From an uncultured Bacteroidota bacterium (GTDB taxonomy: Bacteria > Bacteroidota > Bacteroidia > UKL13-3): DNA of 64,000 nt. This document shows positions 9,011 to 18,003 of this stretch, piece by piece; the first letter of the stretch is position 1; each line of letters opens with the position of its first letter. The DNA is taken from assembly GCA_903897855.1 (NCBI GenBank), contig CAIUDH010000097.1, positions 1-64,000 on the forward strand, written 5' to 3'. The position numbers were made by a program, and so were the translations under genes. Below the pieces are notes generated by a model. That model searched no databases, was not told the origin of the DNA, and saw only the letters and a program-made list of their open reading frames with translations.

Positions 9011-9484
9011 TCTTTCAATGATTTCGCTATAGTCAGGAAAGGCCAAAAGAAGCTTAGCTCGGTCGGCCATTTCAAAATCTTTAAAATCGAAACCAGGAGC
9101 TACAGCACATCCAACAAGCGAATAGTCGCCTGTGGTTTCGCTTGCAAACCAGTCGCCTGCATGAATCACGGCTTGAAAAGTTTCACCTGCTTCAATGACT
9201 GCTCCCAAATTTATTTTCGTATACCCGCCCTGATGATGCAACACATGGATGATACCCGTGGCCCCTTCATGAAAATTCCAAAGTTCATCGCTTGAAATAC
9301 GATGAAAGGCAGAGAAGCTTCCGGCAGTAAGTAAAAAATAAATATTGGTGAGTAAGTTCCGGCTTCCCCCAAAATCGGGACTGTGAAGAAGCTCTTCACT
9401 ACGGTATGTTTCTTTAAAAAAGCCTCCTTCCGGATGAGGTTCAAGTTGAAGGTATTGAGTAAGTGCTGCGATACGTGCTGACAT
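8996..9484 (-). CDS. Cupin-fold protein, DUF985 family
   Basis: A 162-residue protein beginning with the family signature LEPHPEGGFFKETYRS. It continues through a single cupin barrel containing SSDELWNFHEG and GDWFASE, as in DUF985 proteins. Members are small soluble cupins of unclear function; some annotations call them sugar-binding. It is convergent with the MtfA-like gene and overlaps it by 15 bases. A near-consensus TATACTTG box lies just upstream on the minus strand. The possible metal ligands are not clear enough to assign an activity. Confidence 0.85.
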   Translation of the reverse strand: MSARIAALTQYLQLEPHPEGGFFKETYRSEELLHSPDFGGSRNLLTNIYFLLTAGSFSAFHRISSDELWNFHEGATGIIHVLHHQGGYTKINLGAVIEAGETFQAVIHAGDWFASETTGDYSLVGCAVAPGFDFKDFEMADRAKLLLAFPDYSEIIERLTRN

Positions 9485-9574
9485 GAGTGCAAGTATAAGT
9501 GAAAGTTTGGAATCGTCCTAAAAGGACGCGTTTCAAAGTGAAATATTTCTTCCTTATCTTCGTTGCTATAATAG

Positions 9575-10996
9575 ATGACGAAATACCTTTTTATTTTCCT
9601 ATGCGCTTTAGTTATTGTGTTCAGTTGTCGTAAGCACGATATCAATAATGACAACACGGCAACACTTACCTTTTCTACCGATAGCATTGCATTTGATACG
9701 GTTTTTAGCCGTTTCGATACGAACCATGCACCTCTCTCTACAACTAAAATATTAAAAATATTTAATCCTTATAGCAGCGCCCTTTACACCGATATTCGAT
9801 TGATGGGAGGCAGCACCTCATTGTATCGGTTGAATATCGATGGCATCCCCACGGATAAGGTAACCCACTATAAAATTGCCCCGAAAGACAGTATCTACCT
9901 TTTTGTTCAAGTCACTCCCCGCATTACTTCAATCGGAAACCCCTTATTCGTTGAAGACAGTATTTTGTTTACCACCAATGGCAATGAGCAAAAAATTCAT
10001 TTGGTGGCCTGGGGGCAAGATGCCCATTATTTGATGGATAGTGTTATGGATTATGATGCCGTATGGAGCGATAAAACAAAGCCCTATGTTATTTGGAATT
10101 CGATTTTGATAGCGTCTGGCAAAAAACTAACCATTGAGAAAGGCGTAAAGGTATGTAGCCACGTGGGTTCACGTATTTATGTACAGGGAACATTAGAAAT
10201 GAATGGCACGTTGCTCGAGCCTGTGGTATTGCAAGGCGACCGTTTAGAACATAACCTCGATGATGTGCCTAGTCAATGGTGGGGGGTCCGTTTTTTACCC
10301 GGATCGAAAAACAATATCATCAACCATTCTATCATAAAAAATGGAGTCGTAGGAGTAGAGATTGATTCGATGAGTGTAAACAGCAGCCCCAATTTAAGTA
10401 TGGGTAGTTCGGTCATTCGTACGATGTCGTCGTCGTGTATTTCCGCCTACAGTGCTCGTGCAAATTTTGTAAATTGTGCATTCTTCGATGCCGGACAACT
10501 CTGTGTTTTCGCACAGTTTGGAGGAGATTACAGTTTCAACTATTGCACCTTGGCCAATCCTCATTGTATCAATTTTCAGAGCAACTATCAGTCTTTTTAC
10601 CTAGGAAACTCTGATTATGAAATTACCGATGCCGCTGGAAATGTGATTCAAACCATTCCAAGTTTTTTAAAATATAGCTTAATCAATACTATCATTTACG
10701 GACAGAGTACCAATGACGAAGAGTTTGCTATTTATGACGGAGGCAGACCTGCCAACGTTACCCAACAGATTATAGACCACTGCCTCTTGCGAACCCAAAT
10801 AACAAGCTTGAATGTGAATGGTAATATAATTAATGAAGAGCCGAAATTTAAGAATATGTGCGCTTACAATTATCAGCTCGATAGCCTTTCACCCCTCGTC
10901 AATAAAGGTCTTCCGTTTACCGGGGTAATCGATGTTGATATTCTTGGAAAGCCTCGCGACAATACCCCTTGCATCGGAGCCTATGAAAGAAACTAA
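9575..10996 (+). CDS. Beta-helix lipoprotein with choice-of-anchor-like C-terminus
   Basis: A 473-residue predicted lipoprotein. The signal peptide ends in a lipobox with Cys at residue 18 (IVFSC). An N-terminal Ig-like region (about 30-150) precedes a right-handed beta-helix-like repeat region from about 165. The helix region has short hydrophobic rungs such as GVKVC, SRIYVQG, TLEMNGT and NNIINHSIIKNGVVG. The end, KPRDNTPCIGAYERN, resembles the choice-of-anchor Q C-terminus found after such helices. It is probably exposed on the outer membrane. Substrate or partner is unknown. The upstream gene is divergent, with a TATCTTCG box (near TAnnTTTG) just before this start. Confidence 0.75.
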   Translation: MTKYLFIFLCALVIVFSCRKHDINNDNTATLTFSTDSIAFDTVFSRFDTNHAPLSTTKILKIFNPYSSALYTDIRLMGGSTSLYRLNIDGIPTDKVTHYKIAPKDSIYLFVQVTPRITSIGNPLFVEDSILFTTNGNEQKIHLVAWGQDAHYLMDSVMDYDAVWSDKTKPYVIWNSILIASGKKLTIEKGVKVCSHVGSRIYVQGTLEMNGTLLEPVVLQGDRLEHNLDDVPSQWWGVRFLPGSKNNIINHSIIKNGVVGVEIDSMSVNSSPNLSMGSSVIRTMSSSCISAYSARANFVNCAFFDAGQLCVFAQFGGDYSFNYCTLANPHCINFQSNYQSFYLGNSDYEITDAAGNVIQTIPSFLKYSLINTIIYGQSTNDEEFAIYDGGRPANVTQQIIDHCLLRTQITSLNVNGNIINEEPKFKNMCAYNYQLDSLSPLVNKGLPFTGVIDVDILGKPRDNTPCIGAYERN

Positions 10997-11089
10997 ACCT
11001 CTTTGAATGCTTCATTTATAACAATTAGGCCTGCCTAAATTGAGGAGCATCATTCATTTTTACAGCTCTCAGTTCAATAGCAATACCGG

Positions 11090-12013
11090 TTATACGGTGT
11101 CATGATTCGCGGTCGACTCATGTTTCTTTTTGAAGAGATACAATATGCCGAGCGTCACTACTAATGAAGCAAGGCCCCAAACTACCGGGAAATATTTAAC
11201 TTCTATAAAATAATTGCACCAGCTATTATGATCCTTAAAATAATAAATAAACACTTCAATGGAATTATTTAAGAAATGAGCCAAAATCGTAATCCATAAA
11301 CTACCGCTCCAATAAAATAAATAGCCAAAAGCAACACCAATCGCCATTCGTGGTATAAAGTTACTCACGTCGAAATGAATAGCGCTAAATAAGGCAGCAG
11401 AAATAAGAATTCCAAGGTGGATGTTTTTTGTCCAGTTTTTAAATAATGGTTGCAAAAGTCCTCTAAACATAAGCTCCTCGCTAAAAGCAGCCACAACACC
11501 AACCACTAAAATATTGGCTAAAAAATGCATTAACGAGGGCATAAACATCATTCCACTAATTACTTTTTGTTGGGCCTCATCCATCTGTTCAGCGGCCAGC
11601 TTAAATTTCTCGGGCAAAGGAATATTATGATTCAAATCGCTTAAAAGAGATAATCCGAACAAAGCGGCAAAAGCGAAAACGGAAATGTATATAAACTGTA
11701 AAGGAGAGATGAATTTTCGCAGCTTGAGTGTACCCATCATAGGGTATTTATAAACCTTTAAGTACATAAATACGGGCAAGGCAAAAGTGCCGAAATTGGT
11801 GAGCATTTGAAAAAGGCGCAAAAACATAGCCTGGCTCGCGTCTAATGCTGGATTACTAATAATCTCGGAGGCACGGTTATAATCATACTTAAACGCTTGT
11901 TGTCCGATATACAAGGCTAAAAACTGTGAGACGAGCAGCCCAAAGAAAACAAAACCCAAAATCGACAAAATCTGAGATATAAAATACCAGGCTCGCTTCC
12001 AATCTATTTCCAT
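11090..12013 (-). CDS. CPBP family intramembrane glutamic endopeptidase
   Basis: A 307-residue polytopic membrane protein, about eight hydrophobic segments. It carries the three CPBP/Abi signatures in order: EELMFRG (EExxxR), FSAIHFD (FxxxH) and ILAHFLNN (HxxxN). The family includes Rce1-type proteases; its bacterial members' substrates are mostly unknown. The frame extends upstream to 12259 across the neighbouring gene. I start at the Met at 12013, just before the first membrane segment (MEIDWKRAWYF). It is divergent from the MBL-fold gene across a hairpin-containing 118-base gap. Confidence 0.85.
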   Translation of the reverse strand: MEIDWKRAWYFISQILSILGFVFFGLLVSQFLALYIGQQAFKYDYNRASEIISNPALDASQAMFLRLFQMLTNFGTFALPVFMYLKVYKYPMMGTLKLRKFISPLQFIYISVFAFAALFGLSLLSDLNHNIPLPEKFKLAAEQMDEAQQKVISGMMFMPSLMHFLANILVVGVVAAFSEELMFRGLLQPLFKNWTKNIHLGILISAALFSAIHFDVSNFIPRMAIGVAFGYLFYWSGSLWITILAHFLNNSIEVFIYYFKDHNSWCNYFIEVKYFPVVWGLASLVVTLGILYLFKKKHESTANHDTV

Positions 12014-12047
12014 TTTGATAAGTGTTATATGTAAATTGCACGCGAAA

Positions 12048-12105
12048 ATAGGCATTCGCCACGAATGATGAACGATCTGAAGTTCGTGGGATGGAGTTCG
12101 CCTAT
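12048..12105. other. Long imperfect hairpin in divergent intergenic region
   Basis: Two nested inverted-repeat arms, ATAGGC/GCCTAT (12048-12053, 12100-12105) and CCACGAA/TTCGTGG (12059-12065, 12083-12089), enclose a 17-base loop. It is less AT-rich than its surroundings and lies between two divergent genes. A competing GAAC/GTTC pairing is possible inside the loop. No T-run follows on either strand, so it does not look like a terminator. It could be an operator, an RNA element or a repeat. Confidence 0.45.
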
Positions 12106-12131
12106 AGTAAATCTTAAAATTTAACTTTTGT

Positions 12132-12974
12132 ATGAAATTATATAGTATTAATACGGGACATTTTAAACTCGATGGTGGGGCCATGTTTGGGGTAGTTCCT
12201 AAAGCAATTTGGAATAAAATTAACCCCGCCGACGAGAATAATATGTGCTCTTGGGCCATGAGATGCTTGCTTGTGGAGGTAGATCAAAAACTCATCCTTA
12301 TCGATAACGGCATGGGCAACAAACAAGACGCTAAATTTTTAAGTCATTATTATCTGCACGGCAGCGATACCTTGGAAAAATCGTTAAACGAAGCTGGTTT
12401 TAGCGTGGATGATATCACAGATGTATTGCTCACCCATTTGCATTTCGATCACTGTGGAGGAAGTATTCAATGGAACAGCGACCGGAGTGGATTTGCACCC
12501 ACCTTTAAAAATGCGCACTATCATGTACATGCCGACCATTGGGAAGAAGCCCTGCATCCGAATGCACGAGAGAAAGCTTCTTTTTTAAAAGATAATATTT
12601 TACCGATACAAGAAACGGGGCATCTAAATTTGTTTAATGATAATTCCATTATACACCCTTCCATCACGTTCTCGAAAAGCATGGGCCATACCAACAGCAT
12701 GGTAATCCCTCATATAAAATACGGAGAACTCACGATCGCCTTTATGGCCGATTTAATTCCATCATTAGGGCATATCCCCCCTCATTATGTAATGGGCTAC
12801 GATGTGCGTCCGCTCGATACGATGCGGGAACGAACTGAATTTTTATCTAACGCAGTAAAAGAAAATATAATTCTCTTTTTTGAACACGACCCCATCCATG
12901 AATGCGCAACAGTAGTGCAAACAGAGAGAGGTTTCAAGCCGAATGCCATCTTTAAGTTGAATGAATTACTATAA
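12132..12974 (+). CDS. MBL-fold metallo-hydrolase
   Basis: A 280-residue metallo-beta-lactamase-fold hydrolase with a complete dinuclear metal site. His102-Leu-His104-Phe-Asp106-His107 is followed by a GHTNS histidine, the MADLIP aspartate, and a C-terminal FFEHDP histidine. It belongs to the AHL-lactonase-like/YflN-like group of soluble hydrolases; the substrate cannot be told from sequence. No signal peptide is present. It is followed after 23 bases by the rRNA methyltransferase gene, probably in one transcript. Confidence 0.88.
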   Translation: MKLYSINTGHFKLDGGAMFGVVPKAIWNKINPADENNMCSWAMRCLLVEVDQKLILIDNGMGNKQDAKFLSHYYLHGSDTLEKSLNEAGFSVDDITDVLLTHLHFDHCGGSIQWNSDRSGFAPTFKNAHYHVHADHWEEALHPNAREKASFLKDNILPIQETGHLNLFNDNSIIHPSITFSKSMGHTNSMVIPHIKYGELTIAFMADLIPSLGHIPPHYVMGYDVRPLDTMRERTEFLSNAVKENIILFFEHDPIHECATVVQTERGFKPNAIFKLNELL

Positions 12975-12997
12975 TTTTTTTTAGCCATTTGTTGAGG

Positions 12998-14323
12998 ATG
13001 CAGGAGATTCAAAATATTATTTCATCATTCGCTAATGCCCCTGCTTTCGATGCTCCAAAATTTATTGCAGCCCATCAGGAGCCTGCCGTGAATTCCTTTC
13101 GGATTAACAAGAAAAAGATTTCAGTCTCTCCATTTGAGGGTGCCCTTTCGGTGCCTTGGTGTGCCGATGGATTCTACTTAAAAGAACGGCCCAAATATGC
13201 ACAACATCCATACTGGCATGCTGGAGGCTTTTATGTGCAGGAGGCATCAAGCATGTTTCTAAGTTATGCATTACAACAGCTGCTGCCATTACAAGAAACC
13301 TTATGTGTGCTCGATGCCTGTGCTGCCCCTGGTGGCAAAAGCACTCTGATGGCGTCGCTACTTAGTAACAATAGTGTATTGGTGAGTAACGAAGTGATAA
13401 AATCGAGAGTAAATGTACTGCAAGAGAATATCGTAAAATGGGGGAATACGAATAGCATCATCACCAACAGCGACACCCAACAATTCGGCAAACTACCCCC
13501 GTTCTTTGATTGTATCGTGGTAGATGCACCATGCAGTGGTAGTGGATTGTTTAGAAAAGATGCGCAGGCAATGAATGAATGGAGTGAAAACAATGTTCAA
13601 CTCTGTAGTGAAAGGCAACAACGTATTGTGAGCAATTTGATTCCAGCCTTAAAAAATAATGGCGTGCTGATATACAGTACCTGCTCCTACTCTGTAGAAG
13701 AAAACGAAATGATGGTGAACTGGTTATGTGAAAAGCATCAATTAGAAACCGTCCATATGGAAGTGCCTGCAGCATGGAATATTGTAAATTCACAAGAAGG
13801 ATGTTACCGTTTTTATCCTTATCTAGTAAAGGGAGAAGGCTTCTTTATAGCACTACTTCGTAAAAAGAACCAGGATGAAACGAAGAGCCCTGATTTTACT
13901 AAAACGCTGAAAATAATTAAACCAGACCCGTCATTTGCACAATATATAAACGGCCCCTTTGATTTTTTCATGCATCATGAAACTATTTTTGCTGCCACTG
14001 CAAAAGTGCTTGAAACAACAGAAATTCTACGCCAACACAAAATAAACTTGATACAGTGCGGAGTTGAGGTAGGTGCCCCAAAATTTAATAAATTTATTCC
14101 CGCCCACGCTTTAGCCTTGAACGAGGCCTTGAGCCAAGAGGTTGATGTTATTGATACCGATGAGGCCACTGCGATGCAATATCTGCGTAAACAAACCATC
14201 CGTATTGAATCTTCTTTCGGATATAAAATTCTAAAATATAATGGGGTGAATTTAGGATGGGTAAATATACTTCAAAACCGAACGAACAATTTGTACCCTA
14301 CCCATTGGCGTTTGCTGCATTAG
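12998..14323 (+). CDS. rRNA cytosine-C5 methyltransferase (NOL1/NOP2/Sun, RsmF-like)
   Basis: A 441-residue SAM-dependent RNA m5C methyltransferase. The SAM site is VLDACAAPGGKST. The two catalytic cysteines lie in VDAPCSGSGLFRKD and STCSYSVEENE. The C-terminal 130 residues form the RsmF-type extra RNA-binding region. By homology the target is 16S rRNA cytosine. I start at the ATG at 12998; two TTG codons just upstream (12989, 12992) are less likely. It sits close behind the MBL gene. The downstream hairpin belongs to the convergent metK. Confidence 0.9.
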   Translation: MQEIQNIISSFANAPAFDAPKFIAAHQEPAVNSFRINKKKISVSPFEGALSVPWCADGFYLKERPKYAQHPYWHAGGFYVQEASSMFLSYALQQLLPLQETLCVLDACAAPGGKSTLMASLLSNNSVLVSNEVIKSRVNVLQENIVKWGNTNSIITNSDTQQFGKLPPFFDCIVVDAPCSGSGLFRKDAQAMNEWSENNVQLCSERQQRIVSNLIPALKNNGVLIYSTCSYSVEENEMMVNWLCEKHQLETVHMEVPAAWNIVNSQEGCYRFYPYLVKGEGFFIALLRKKNQDETKSPDFTKTLKIIKPDPSFAQYINGPFDFFMHHETIFAATAKVLETTEILRQHKINLIQCGVEVGAPKFNKFIPAHALALNEALSQEVDVIDTDEATAMQYLRKQTIRIESSFGYKILKYNGVNLGWVNILQNRTNNLYPTHWRLLH

Positions 14324-14344
14324 CAATAGGCAACTCAATAGGCT

Positions 14345-14383
14345 ATAAAATAAAAACCCCATCTGATTTAAACAGACAGGGTT
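14345..14383 (-). terminator. Intrinsic terminator of metK (minus strand)
   Basis: AACCC/GGGTT plus TCTG/CAGA arms with a 2x2 internal mismatch and a seven-base loop (14355-14383). On the minus strand the hairpin is followed by a T-rich run ending TTTTATTTTAT, as expected of a terminator for metK. Confidence 0.75.
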
Positions 14384-14404
14384 CTTCTATGCTTAAGAAA
14401 CGAA

Positions 14405-15658
14405 TTATTTAATACTAAAGGCGGCTTTCACCTTGCCTACATAATCTAATTTCTCCCAAGTGAATAATTCCACTTTCACTTTTTTCTCTTTGCCATCGGG
14501 TCCTCTAAAAGTTTTTGTCACCGTTTCATTTTTACGTCCCATGTGTCCATACGCTGCTGTTTCAGAATACATCGGGGTACGCAATTTTAAACGTTGCTCG
14601 ATAAAGTAAGGACGCATATCAAAAATCTCTTCCACTTTCTTTGCAATTTGACCGTCGGTTAATTTCACCTTTGCTGTGCCATACGTGTTTACATAAATGC
14701 CCATAGGTAAGGCCACCCCAATAGCATAAGAAACTTGTACTAGCACCTCTGTGCATACACCAGCGGCCACCAAATTTTTTGCAATATGACGGGTCGCATA
14801 GGCTGCCGAACGGTCTACTTTACTAGGGTCTTTCCCTGAAAACGCACCCCCACCGTGGGCTCCTTTACCTCCATAGGTATCGACAATGATTTTACGACCG
14901 GTTAACCCCGTATCGCCATGTGGGCCACCTATTACGAATTTGCCGGTGGGATTAATATGATATTTTATTTTGTTATTGAAGAGATGAGCATATTTAGGGT
15001 AATTTACCTTCACGCGAGGAATTAAAATGTTGACGATATCTTTTTTGATTTTCGCTAACATTTTCTCTTCTGCATCAAAATCATCATGCTGTGTTGAAAC
15101 CACGATCGCATCAATTCTTACCGGTTCGTTCTGGTCACTGTATTCGATGGTCACTTGTGATTTTGCATCCGGACGTAAATACTTAATCTGTTTATTTTCG
15201 CGACGTAATGCAGCCAATTCTAATAAAATGGCATGCGCCAAATCTAATGCCAGAGGCATATAGTTGCTTGTTTCGTTGGTGGCATATCCAAACATCATTC
15301 CTTGATCGCCGGCCCCTTGTTCTTCTTTTTTCTTTTTATCGACCCCTTGATTGATGTCGGCCGATTGCTCATGTATGGCAGATAGAATTCCGCAAGAGTT
15401 CGCTTCAAACATATACTCACTTTTGGTATATCCTATTTTACGAATTACCCCTCGTGCTATTTCCTGAACATCTAAATAGGATTTAGATTTTACTTCTCCT
15501 GCTAAAATAACCTGACCTGTTGTAACCAGGGTTTCACAAGCTACTTTAGATTCTGGATCGAACGCTAAAAAGTTATCAATTAAAGCATCGCTTATTTGGT
15601 CGGCAACTTTATCTGGATGCCCTTCTGATACTGACTCTGAAGTGAATAAATATGACAT
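14405..15658 (-). CDS. metK: S-adenosylmethionine synthase
   Basis: A 417-residue enzyme that makes S-adenosylmethionine from methionine and ATP. It starts with [20 protein letters not shown] (catalytic His of GHPDK near residue 15). It contains [12 protein letters not shown], the P-loop-like [14 protein letters not shown], and [19 protein letters not shown]. It is slightly longer than E. coli MetK (384 residues) because of inserted lysine-rich loops. It has its own -7 box and terminator, so it is monocistronic. No SAM riboswitch is visible in the short leader. Confidence 0.97.
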   Translation of the reverse strand: MSYLFTSESVSEGHPDKVADQISDALIDNFLAFDPESKVACETLVTTGQVILAGEVKSKSYLDVQEIARGVIRKIGYTKSEYMFEANSCGILSAIHEQSADINQGVDKKKKEEQGAGDQGMMFGYATNETSNYMPLALDLAHAILLELAALRRENKQIKYLRPDAKSQVTIEYSDQNEPVRIDAIVVSTQHDDFDAEEKMLAKIKKDIVNILIPRVKVNYPKYAHLFNNKIKYHINPTGKFVIGGPHGDTGLTGRKIIVDTYGGKGAHGGGAFSGKDPSKVDRSAAYATRHIAKNLVAAGVCTEVLVQVSYAIGVALPMGIYVNTYGTAKVKLTDGQIAKKVEEIFDMRPYFIEQRLKLRTPMYSETAAYGHMGRKNETVTKTFRGPDGKEKKVKVELFTWEKLDYVGKVKAAFSIK

Positions 15659-15689
15659 TATGGTATACTATTTTTTTTAAATTGAGGTG

Positions 15690-15697
15690 CAAAAATA
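15690..15697 (-). promoter_or_regulatory. -7 promoter box of metK
   Basis: Read on the minus strand the bases are TATTTTTG, matching TAnnTTTG, 31 bases before the metK start. Confidence 0.55.
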
Positions 15698-15763
15698 AGG
15701 AATTATCCCGAAACCCGTTCAGGGCAATAATAAATGCGAAAAAAAGGGGACGATGGTGGGGAT

Positions 15764-16678
15764 TTAGCGCATCTTAAAGGTCTTACCTTCTTCAGCAATT
15801 TCCGAGCGCTGGAAAACATCTTTTGCCTCTTCAAGCAGCTCCTCCAAATTCTGATATCGGGCACTAAAATGTCCAATAATTAGCTTGCCCACTTTAGCTC
15901 TAGAACCTATTTTGCCGGCTTGCAAGGCGGTACAATGGAAGGTAGTCTTGGCCCTATCAACCATGTCATGAGCAAAAGTTGCTTCATGATACAGGAGGTC
16001 AAAACGCTCAATATGAGGCAGCAAATCCTCATCGTAGATAGTGTCGGTGATATAGGCGTATTTGAACGATTTACGAGGGTCAAAAGTAAGCTTCGCATTG
16101 GGTATCATCTTACCATCTTTGCCTTTATAATTCCCGCCATTACGTAAGTTTTCGTATTCGGCCTGGTTTAAATTTAAAGGATCCACTTCTTGCTTATTTA
16201 TTTTTCTTCCATAGGTACGTTCCGCAAAGAGGAATCCTGCACAATTGATACGATGTTTCAGAGGCAGAGAAGAAACTACATAATCACGCGTCTCCAAAAT
16301 TTCTTTCAGACCATCGAATTGAAGTTTATGGTAGATTACTTTAAATTTCAGTTGAACATCGCTCAAGCTAAATTGTAGGTTAATTAGAAACTCTAATTCT
16401 TCCGGGCAATAGATATCCAGATCGTCGATTCGACCTTGAACGCTCATGGTACAAAGCAGGCCAGGCAAACCTAGAAAATGATCTCCGTGCATGTGACTGA
16501 TAAAAATGTAACGGAGTTTGTTGTGGCTTACCTTATAACGAAGCATCTGATTTTGGGTGCCTTCACCACAATCGATAAGAATATAATCGTTATTTATTTT
16601 TAATACCTGAGCACTAGGATGCCTGCGGGAAGTAGGGGTAGATGAACTATTGCCTAAAATGGTTAACTCAAACGACAT
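15764..16678 (-). CDS. rnz: Ribonuclease Z (tRNA 3' endonuclease)
   Basis: A 304-residue short-form tRNase Z, which cuts tRNA precursors 3' of the discriminator base. The MBL motif SHMHGDHFLGLPG holds the main zinc ligands, with further ligands in ITDT, HEATF and IGHFSARY. Its length is typical. Downstream of a T9SS gene and the STAS-like gene on the same strand, it repeats the STAS-rnz neighbourhood seen in Flavobacteriia. A TAACTTTTG sequence just upstream resembles a -7 box with one extra base. Confidence 0.95.
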   Translation of the reverse strand: MSFELTILGNSSSTPTSRRHPSAQVLKINNDYILIDCGEGTQNQMLRYKVSHNKLRYIFISHMHGDHFLGLPGLLCTMSVQGRIDDLDIYCPEELEFLINLQFSLSDVQLKFKVIYHKLQFDGLKEILETRDYVVSSLPLKHRINCAGFLFAERTYGRKINKQEVDPLNLNQAEYENLRNGGNYKGKDGKMIPNAKLTFDPRKSFKYAYITDTIYDEDLLPHIERFDLLYHEATFAHDMVDRAKTTFHCTALQAGKIGSRAKVGKLIIGHFSARYQNLEELLEEAKDVFQRSEIAEEGKTFKMR

Positions 16679-16776
16679 AATATTTAGTTTTCAAAAGTTA
16701 TGGTCTCAAAGAAATATACGGACTGTGAAGATGAGTTTTTTTCAATAGTTAAAGATGTAAAAATAACGAATTCTAT

Positions 16777-17517
16777 TTATCGTTTAGTAATCTTTTTGGT
16801 AATAACGCCTGATGGGGAGATTACGGAGAGTAAGTAATACCCTGCTTTAAAGCTCTCCGTGTCGATGGTAAAGTTGTTTAATCCCGGCTTACAGGCTACC
16901 TCATGATTATATACCTCCTTGCCCAAGATATCTCGGATGGCAAGGGTTGCTTTTTCCGTTTTGGAAGTAGTAAGACTTACCACTGTTTTGTCGGTAAATG
17001 GATTTGGCGTAATTTGCTCAATACCAAAAGAATATGTTTGCGCTTGGCCTCTGCTTAATCCAACACCCGATGACAGAACCTTAAAACTTAAGGAGGAATC
17101 GGTAACTGGAAAAGGAACTGGTTGGCCTGCCAATTTTAATTTTGCGATGATGATAATGACAAGTTTTTTGGTGCCCGTATCTGCAGTGGTAGGAGTACCT
17201 GCAATTTTCATACAACCCCGAAGCGAAGTGCCATAATATTTACATGCTACAGCATTACAATCTTTGGTGAAACTAGCGGGAAAGCCAGTAACCGACTGAA
17301 TAATAATGGAATCAATATGAACGGAGCCAAAAGGCGAAATAGTGGTATCGCTAGGAAATTGGAAGGTAATGGTTTGATTATACGCTACACCTACTTTACC
17401 ATCAGGTAATATGTTCGGAAATAACCCCGAGTGGGTTAAGCTGGCGTCGGGAGTGCATTGTGTGAATGCGTTGTAAGAAATAAAGAAGGCGAAAAATAGA
17501 AGTATAAATTGTCTCAT
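16777..17517 (-). CDS. Secreted protein with T9SS type A sorting domain
   Basis: A 246-residue exported protein. The signal peptide ends near residue 19 (AFTQ). An Ig-like central part includes the stretch LPDGKVGVAYNQTI, which recalls putative-Ig family domains. A C-terminal Por secretion domain runs from about residue 168 (ITPNPFTDKTVV, GYYLLSV, KKITKR). It lies between the STAS-like gene and rnz, an arrangement not obviously related to their function. A TAAATTCG box (17536-17543, minus strand) resembles the -7 element. Confidence 0.85.
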   Translation of the reverse strand: MRQFILLFFAFFISYNAFTQCTPDASLTHSGLFPNILPDGKVGVAYNQTITFQFPSDTTISPFGSVHIDSIIIQSVTGFPASFTKDCNAVACKYYGTSLRGCMKIAGTPTTADTGTKKLVIIIIAKLKLAGQPVPFPVTDSSLSFKVLSSGVGLSRGQAQTYSFGIEQITPNPFTDKTVVSLTTSKTEKATLAIRDILGKEVYNHEVACKPGLNNFTIDTESFKAGYYLLSVISPSGVITKKITKR

Positions 17518-17553
17518 GGGCGCTATAAAATTGTACGAATTTACGCATTTTTT

Positions 17554-17952
17554 CTATTCCTCCAAATCGTCCTCTAAATCGTCGAAATCGAAATCTTCCT
17601 CAGTAAGCAAATTCCGTTTCATCTGATCGGCAAAAACCATATCCATGGCCTCATCTTTAGAATGACAAATTTTAAGACTTGGCAACTTCGTATACTCTTC
17701 TTTTTTATCTAAAATTAGCACAAAAATCCCTTTTAAATGACCTGTACTTAACTGTATCATCTGAAACATTTCGGAGGCTTCATCGCAAAAGATTTTTACT
17801 TTTCGCGCATCCAAAATGATATCGGCCACTTGTTTATCATCGATCAAGGCCATCGCTTCCTCCTCCACATGAACACATACCTCGTGTGTAACGTGAGGTG
17901 CAATAATTTTTATTATTGAAACTTTATCTAGGTTGTCGACGCTGAAGTGCAT
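17554..17952 (-). CDS. Divergent STAS-domain protein
   Basis: A 132-residue protein whose pattern matches the STAS domain protein found next to rnz in Flavobacteriia. Shared features are an N-terminal strand (HFSVDNLDKVSIIKI), the VADIILDARKVKIF strand in place of IILDLSEVQF, and a C-terminal AMDMVFADQMKRNLL helix. The normal DSSG phosphoserine loop reads CDEAS, so the phosphorylatable serine appears lost. The last 15 residues are almost all acidic. By homology it would be an anti-anti-sigma-type protein, but the missing serine argues for phosphorylation-independent binding. It has its own -7 box. Confidence 0.65.
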   Translation of the reverse strand: MHFSVDNLDKVSIIKIIAPHVTHEVCVHVEEEAMALIDDKQVADIILDARKVKIFCDEASEMFQMIQLSTGHLKGIFVLILDKKEEYTKLPSLKICHSKDEAMDMVFADQMKRNLLTEEDFDFDDLEDDLEE

Positions 17953-17972
17953 TTTTTTTAAAATAATTTAGG

Positions 17973-17980
17973 CAAAGTTA
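17973..17980 (-). promoter_or_regulatory. -7 promoter box of the STAS-like gene
   Basis: Minus-strand TAACTTTG matches TAnnTTTG, 20 bases before the start at 17952. Confidence 0.55.
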
Positions 17981-18003
17981 ATACTTATCATTTTTTTTAC
18001 ACT

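Noticed and set aside
15027-15263. Open frame inside metK on the other strand
   Set aside because: Shadow of a strongly conserved gene.
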